A DNA stretch of 21,348 nt from Cephalothrix spiralis (taxonomy: Eukaryota; Nemertea; Palaeonemertea; Archinemertea; Cephalotrichidae). Position numbers and translations under genes: made by a program. The notes under the pieces were generated by a model. It was not told the DNA's origin. It did no database searches and was given only the letters and a program-made list of their open reading frames with translations. Location: positions 1 through 21,348 of the forward strand of contig JAUCNG010111103.1 in NCBI GenBank assembly GCA_032353305.1, given 5' to 3'. Below, in pieces: positions 17,942 through 21,348 of this stretch (positions within the stretch are counted from its first letter, which is position 1; each line of letters starts with the position of its first letter).

Positions 17942-18265
17942 GTTTACAAAAGTGCCGGTAACTGTAGCGCGCAAATCTATGAAGCGAAATATACCATATT
18001 TTAATTTATTCTAATCTGTAAACATTACAATTTGATCAAATATTTCAAAAATCAAAATTTTTGGTTGATATAAATTTTAATAATTATCGAATAAGCTTTA
18101 TTTTTTTCAGATAAAAAAGTGTTTTTATTTAAACAATGCTATAATTCCGTATTAAAATAGAAATGTATTACTTTTTTTATGATTGACTTGAAACGCGGAA
18201 GTCACGGAAAGTCTCGCTAAATGCGAGAAAGTACGAGGCTGTCGCCATTTTCATGATTTTGTTTA
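17942..18265 (-). promoter_or_regulatory. Compact intergenic interval / GOPC 5' region
   Basis: Only about 325 bp separate the end of the upstream reading frame from the GOPC start, so this interval should hold the GOPC promoter and 5' UTR unless the two are co-transcribed. On the minus strand, TTTCGCTTCATAG at 17977-17989 resembles a splice acceptor 36 bp before the ATG; it could end a 5' UTR intron or accept a trans-spliced leader. An ETS-like GCGGAAGT lies on the plus strand near 18196. No TATA element is convincing. Confidence 0.3.
18097..18102 (-). terminator. Candidate poly(A) signal of the upstream gene
   Basis: The minus-strand hexamer is AATAAA, about 165 nt after the stop codon at 18266 of the second gene and about 155 nt before the GOPC ATG. 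Another AATAAA lies at 18005-18010. Placement fits the 3' end of the upstream gene, but there is no transcript evidence. Confidence 0.35.
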
Positions 18266-18483
18266 CTAAAAAACCGGAATGCCGAAAGAAATAAGATATT
18301 CTTCATTATCCTGAGGATCTTTATTAGATATGTGTAGATAGGTATGTTCTTTTATATATGCAGTACATGTTTTAATGATTGCTGAATTTTTCAAAGTGTT
18401 TTTATCGTAAAATATCGTGCTCCAAAAGTAATGGACCAAAATCCGATTTGACAGGAGCACATTTCCGACCATTCGGTCATTTC
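18266..18483 (-). CDS. Second gene, candidate last exon
   Basis: A strong acceptor, TCTGACATTTTTTAG|GA, opens a 71-codon frame (NDRMVGNVLLSNRILVHYFW onward) that ends in TAG. It includes YIKEHTYLHISNKDPQDNEE. Phase 1 in matches the donor of 19627..19726. Composition is protein-like, mixed hydrophobic and charged. Confidence 0.5.
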
Positions 18484-21348
18484 CTAAAAAATGTCAGAAT
18501 TGAAATAATACGACAGCTGTAATCAATTTATGTATGTAAAATGAAGAAGGTACAGTTGCTTGATGGTTAACTAGATAATGCTTGAGTGTCTCCAATTTTG
18601 GCAGCTATTTCGTAAAGTGTAAATATTCGTCAATATTAAATTTAAAAATTAAATTTTAAATTAAAATGTCATGGCCCTTGAAAATGACTGACTCAGTCAA
18701 TGGTCAAGATAATTAATGGTTAGACATTAAGTGCCAAATCTAGGCTGTGTCTTGTTCTTATTATATTTATAATCCCAACAAGTTTATACCTATTTTGACT
18801 GGTTTCCTTTACTGTATCTGTATATGTTGACCACGGGCAGGACCATCTAAGTGGGTTATGTTAGGGTACAGGTTTGGTGGGTACTTCCGGTACCATAACT
18901 AAAACTAATCTAAACTATAACATCTAAAAGTCTATAACATTTTTACATATATACATAGTCCTCAAAAGTTTTTAGAAAAATACCAAAGGCTGCCCAGATT
19001 CTGTTGGGCAATTTCTTTACCCGTATGTCGCTGTCAGTACCTGGGCCATATACGCATCACGCTTCTTTAGTATATATGGCGGAGTATTTTGTCGTACACT
19101 AAAGTATATGGCGGAGTGACAAAGAAAGTGGGTCGATGCGTGAAAGGTACTATGGCCAGTACCGGTACCATACTTTGGTAATACTGTGTATGTCACTGAT
19201 CTGATTGAATCATACCGGAGGTGGAGGAACTGTATTACTAAGCAGTAAAAGACCTTGCCAAAGTAGACACTTTTAAAAATGCATTCCTTCAATCATTGTG
19301 CTTGCTGCTACTGGAGCCCATGACCAGGGGAATACTGTGTTTGTCACTGATCTGATTGAACCATACTGAAGAAACTGTATTACTTGTACCTGTAGTTGTA
19401 TGTGTTGAAGTTGCTGCTGCTGGACTAAGCATGCTAAGCACTTATAATTTTTGTGACACATCTCATGCAAACCTGACATGGAATGCAGTGTGTAAATTAA
19501 ATGCATTACCAGAGTTTTTTTAACTTGCACAATGCAGAATGAGGCCACATGTTTGTTTAAAAATTAAATACTGATGCAAAACATATTAGTTTTATAAAGT
19601 TGAAATAAATTAAATTAAGTACTTACCAATAGTTTTATAATTGATATTTAACATGTTGAAATTATAGAGGTCTGCTGATAATTCTTTAGGTTGATGAGTA
19701 TTGACCCTCCTCTCTTGAAGTTGAACCTATGAATGTAGACTAAAAATAATTTGTATTAAGAAACTTGTCATAAGAATGAATTTTTGACAGTGATTCTGTG
19801 CAAAGCTCAAAACAACCAGTGGTCACTTACAGATACTTTTTGCAGGCTGATGACTTTGATGCTTTGGTAAAATAAGGGTGTATATACACTTCGAAAAAAA
19901 TTGAGTTCTATGTCATGAAATTTCAATTACATCATTATTTTGCTGAGTTTAGAACTTCCATAATTAGTGAGTAACCAATCAGTGTCATCTGATAAACCAT
20001 CTCATGTTGTAATGAGCTGTTTTTGAAGTCCTCCTTAGGTTAAGCTTGTCAGGCCAGCCCTGGTCACTGTGCATTGGTTAAGAGTAAGCATTGAGGTACC
20101 AATCATTCACAACATAGATACACTGACTATGTAATTTTACAATACAAATTTTATAGGCATCTTTTGTAGAATAATGATGGAGGTAGGATCTTAAATGTCT
20201 GCTAATTCAAGAATCTGATGCCATATATTCCTCCTGCACAGCCAGGTTGGAATATTTCATTCCTGTCCTCTAAGGCATTTTAAAATATTATTGGATTATA
20301 TTTTTATTTTATCCTGCTTGTGAAAGATCATAAGAATTTTGCTGATATACATGTTTCATCTTATAAACCTTGTTGTCTATAGGACTTATGACAGCTTACC
20401 TTAATAGCAATTAAAAGTGCAAAACATTTGCCATTATTTGAAGTTTATTACAAACCCCACCTCCTGGGTTCTGGAGCGAGAAGAAAATCATGTTTAATTA
20501 AAGGGCTTTAAGATACTTTCTGCTGCAGACCTTGATACAAATTATCAAAAACATGAAAATGCAACTTCAAAGGGCTATGTCTTAATTCTTATCAATATCA
20601 CACCTACTTGTCAAGGAGGATGTTAAAAATTGTGGTATCAATATCTGAGAAATGTATGATTTATTAATGATAAATTCTGATCAAAATTGTTCATAATTGT
20701 AAACGATACAAAAAAAGGAAGTTCTAACTTACTTAAGATATTACTAACATAACATCTAGGGTAACTCTTGGAGGGGTCTCTTTTGGCGTACATGTAGTGT
20801 CTATTTCTTCTTGCTAAATGTTCTTATTTGAGTTATAGTCTAATAACACAACCTTTGGCGCAAACATAGTCTAATAAAAGAGCCTTGGTGCTTTTTTCTA
20901 ATTTCGCAAAGCTTCTGAATTAGCTCACAGATAAAAGGAAGTACATATACGATTTGTTGAAAATTGAAAAAATGTACATTGTCATATTGAATCTTGTTTG
21001 CTTAGGACAATAATTACTTTAGTTTTCAGCGCTGTGTAGGACAGGGAACTGGTCGACATCTAGGATTAGTGTCCCTTTAACCGTTATGTTAAAGGTATTT
21101 TCTATGTTAATAGATCTTAATAAAGTGGCCGACGAGATTGATTTAGAAAAATAGGCATCTTTTTTACAGGTAATTTTTTATCATTTTAGAATCTATTAGG
21201 ACCTGTGTAGCTACGCATCGGTGAGTGGGTTTTGATTTGAGACAAGATGGGTCAAGGATTCTTACCATTTATTCCCTGGAGATCTTGGTACTTTTGTTTT
21301 ATTGATGAAGGGAAATAACAAGACACAAAACTTGTCATTATTGATTCA
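18266..21348 (-). CDS. Unidentified second gene, 3' part, six candidate exons
   Basis: The candidate exons are 18266..18483, 19627..19726, 19831..19888, 20400..20463, 20733..20813 and 21266 to beyond the right edge, all on the minus strand. Each is open in one frame, bordered by GT-AG-like sites, and the phases chain in order (1, 1, 2, 0, 1). The predicted protein includes HYMYAKRDPSKSYPRCYVSN, VYTPLFYQSIKVISLQKVS, VQLQERRVNTHQPKELSADL and a C-terminus ending LISFGIPVF. I do not recognise the family and assign no function. One codon in 20400..20463 is TAA, so the gene may be broken, read through, or have a different exon there. The chain was assembled by eye. Confidence 0.45.
19073..19117. 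repeat. Short direct repeat TATATGGCGGAGT
   Basis: The 13-mer TATATGGCGGAGT occurs at 19073-19085 and 19105-19117. It lies in the long intron between the last two candidate exons of the second gene, in repeat-like sequence. Confidence 0.6.
19180..19366. repeat. Spaced direct repeat, offset 151 bp
   Basis: Segment 19180-19215 (AATACTGTGTATGTCACTGA onward) recurs at 19331-19366 with two or three substitutions, both followed by an AACTGTATTACT block. The two minus-strand ORFs of 91 codons here run through this duplicated sequence and are not convincing genes. Confidence 0.65.
19627..19726 (-). CDS. Second gene, candidate internal exon
   Basis: The acceptor is CTACATTCATAG|GTT and the donor ACTATTG|GTAAGT. 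Of the three frames only one is open, giving VQLQERRVNTHQPKELSADL and YNFNMLNINYKTI. A stop lies directly upstream of the acceptor in the same frame, consistent with an exon edge. The exon is 100 bp, phase 0 in and phase 1 out. Confidence 0.5.
19831..19888 (-). CDS. Second gene, candidate internal exon
   Basis: The donor is GTATCT|GTAAGT. The acceptor is either AATTTTTTTCGAAG|T (19888) or TATTTTACCAAAG|C (19861); both give phase 2 in. The longer form encodes VYTPLFYQSIKVISLQKVS, which runs on smoothly in phase 0 to VQLQERR of the next exon. Confidence 0.4.
20400..20463 (-). CDS. Second gene, candidate exon with in-frame TAA
   Basis: The donor is ATTAAG|GTAAGC. The acceptor is GAACCCAG|GA (20463), or the stronger TTCTTCTCGCTCCAG|A (20470), which shifts the incoming phase. 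In the frame that joins both neighbours the exon reads GGGVCNKLQIMANVLHF, TAA (20411-20413), then Leu-Leu-Leu. No other frame is open across it. Confidence 0.3.
20733..20813 (-). CDS. Second gene, candidate internal exon
   Basis: The acceptor is AGAACATTTAG|CA and the donor TATCTTAA|GTAAGT. The exon is 81 bp, phase 1 in and phase 1 out. It encodes RRNRHYMYAKRDPSKSYPRC followed by YVSNIL. The basic, Tyr-rich composition and the strong donor support it, though the pyrimidine tract is weak. Confidence 0.4.
   Translation of the reverse strand, partial: QEEIDTTCTPKETPPRVTLDVMLVIS
21266..21348 (-). CDS. Second gene, candidate exon cut by window edge
   Basis: The donor is ATAAATG|GTAAGA. The phase-1 frame is open to the window edge and reads MTSFVSCYFPSSIKQKYQDL then QGIN. 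It joins 20733..20813 in phase (G + CA gives Ala). A second frame is also open, and the acceptor or start is outside or uncertain. Confidence 0.3.

Noticed and set aside
17942-17974. Upstream start giving 11 extra GOPC residues
   Set aside because: The first codon at 17974 is TTG, not ATG, and the downstream ATG at 17941 has a good initiation context and fits the family N-terminus.
19017-19548. Two 91-codon minus-strand ORFs sharing a similar segment
   Set aside because: The similarity reflects the 151-bp-offset DNA duplication; no start, splice or domain support.

Overview
This window is nuclear DNA from an intron-rich, AT-rich animal, and it holds two minus-strand, multi-exon genes in a background dense with small non-autonomous DNA transposons. 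The protein sequence and the repeat types suggest an invertebrate. A mollusc-like lophotrochozoan is a guess, not a demonstration. There are no bacterial-type operons, and I recognise no rRNA, tRNA or CRISPR array. Most long single-frame ORFs are chance or repeat-derived.

Main gene (5657..17941, minus strand): I rebuilt nine coding exons of GOPC (also called PIST, CAL or FIG), the Golgi-associated PDZ and coiled-coil protein. Every exon pair joins at GT-AG borders with matching phase. The result is a continuous 477-residue protein with start and stop. Its order is a conserved N-terminal segment, a long coiled coil (about residues 70-200), one PDZ domain (about 250-338), an acidic segment and a diverged acidic Ser/Thr/Glu-rich tail. 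Intron 3 carries a 64-bp copy of part of coiled-coil exon 3, fused to a broken transposon. Intron 8 begins with an in-frame TAA, so intron retention would give a shorter C-terminus.

Second gene (18266 to beyond 21348, minus strand): upstream of GOPC, on the same strand, six short open segments have splice-site-like borders and compatible phases (1-1-2-0-1). They look like the 3' part of a second protein gene that I cannot name. One of the six contains an in-frame TAA. Its stop codon lies only about 325 bp from the GOPC ATG.

Repeat landscape: (i) a foldback MITE family with TA target duplications and CRE-like TGACGTCA sites in its arms (2540..3247, 6094..6639, and a broken copy at 15331..15681); (ii) a second palindromic-ended family of about 330-340 bp (772..1100 and 3628..3969); (iii) a 437-bp inverted-repeat element (8216..8652); (iv) a 252-bp element with perfect 14-bp ends and a TCTAA duplication (9734..9985); (v) a long foldback (10252..10724). 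A fragment resembling the end of a THAP zinc finger lies in intron 4. Positions 1-5656 hold no supportable gene and are largely repeats.
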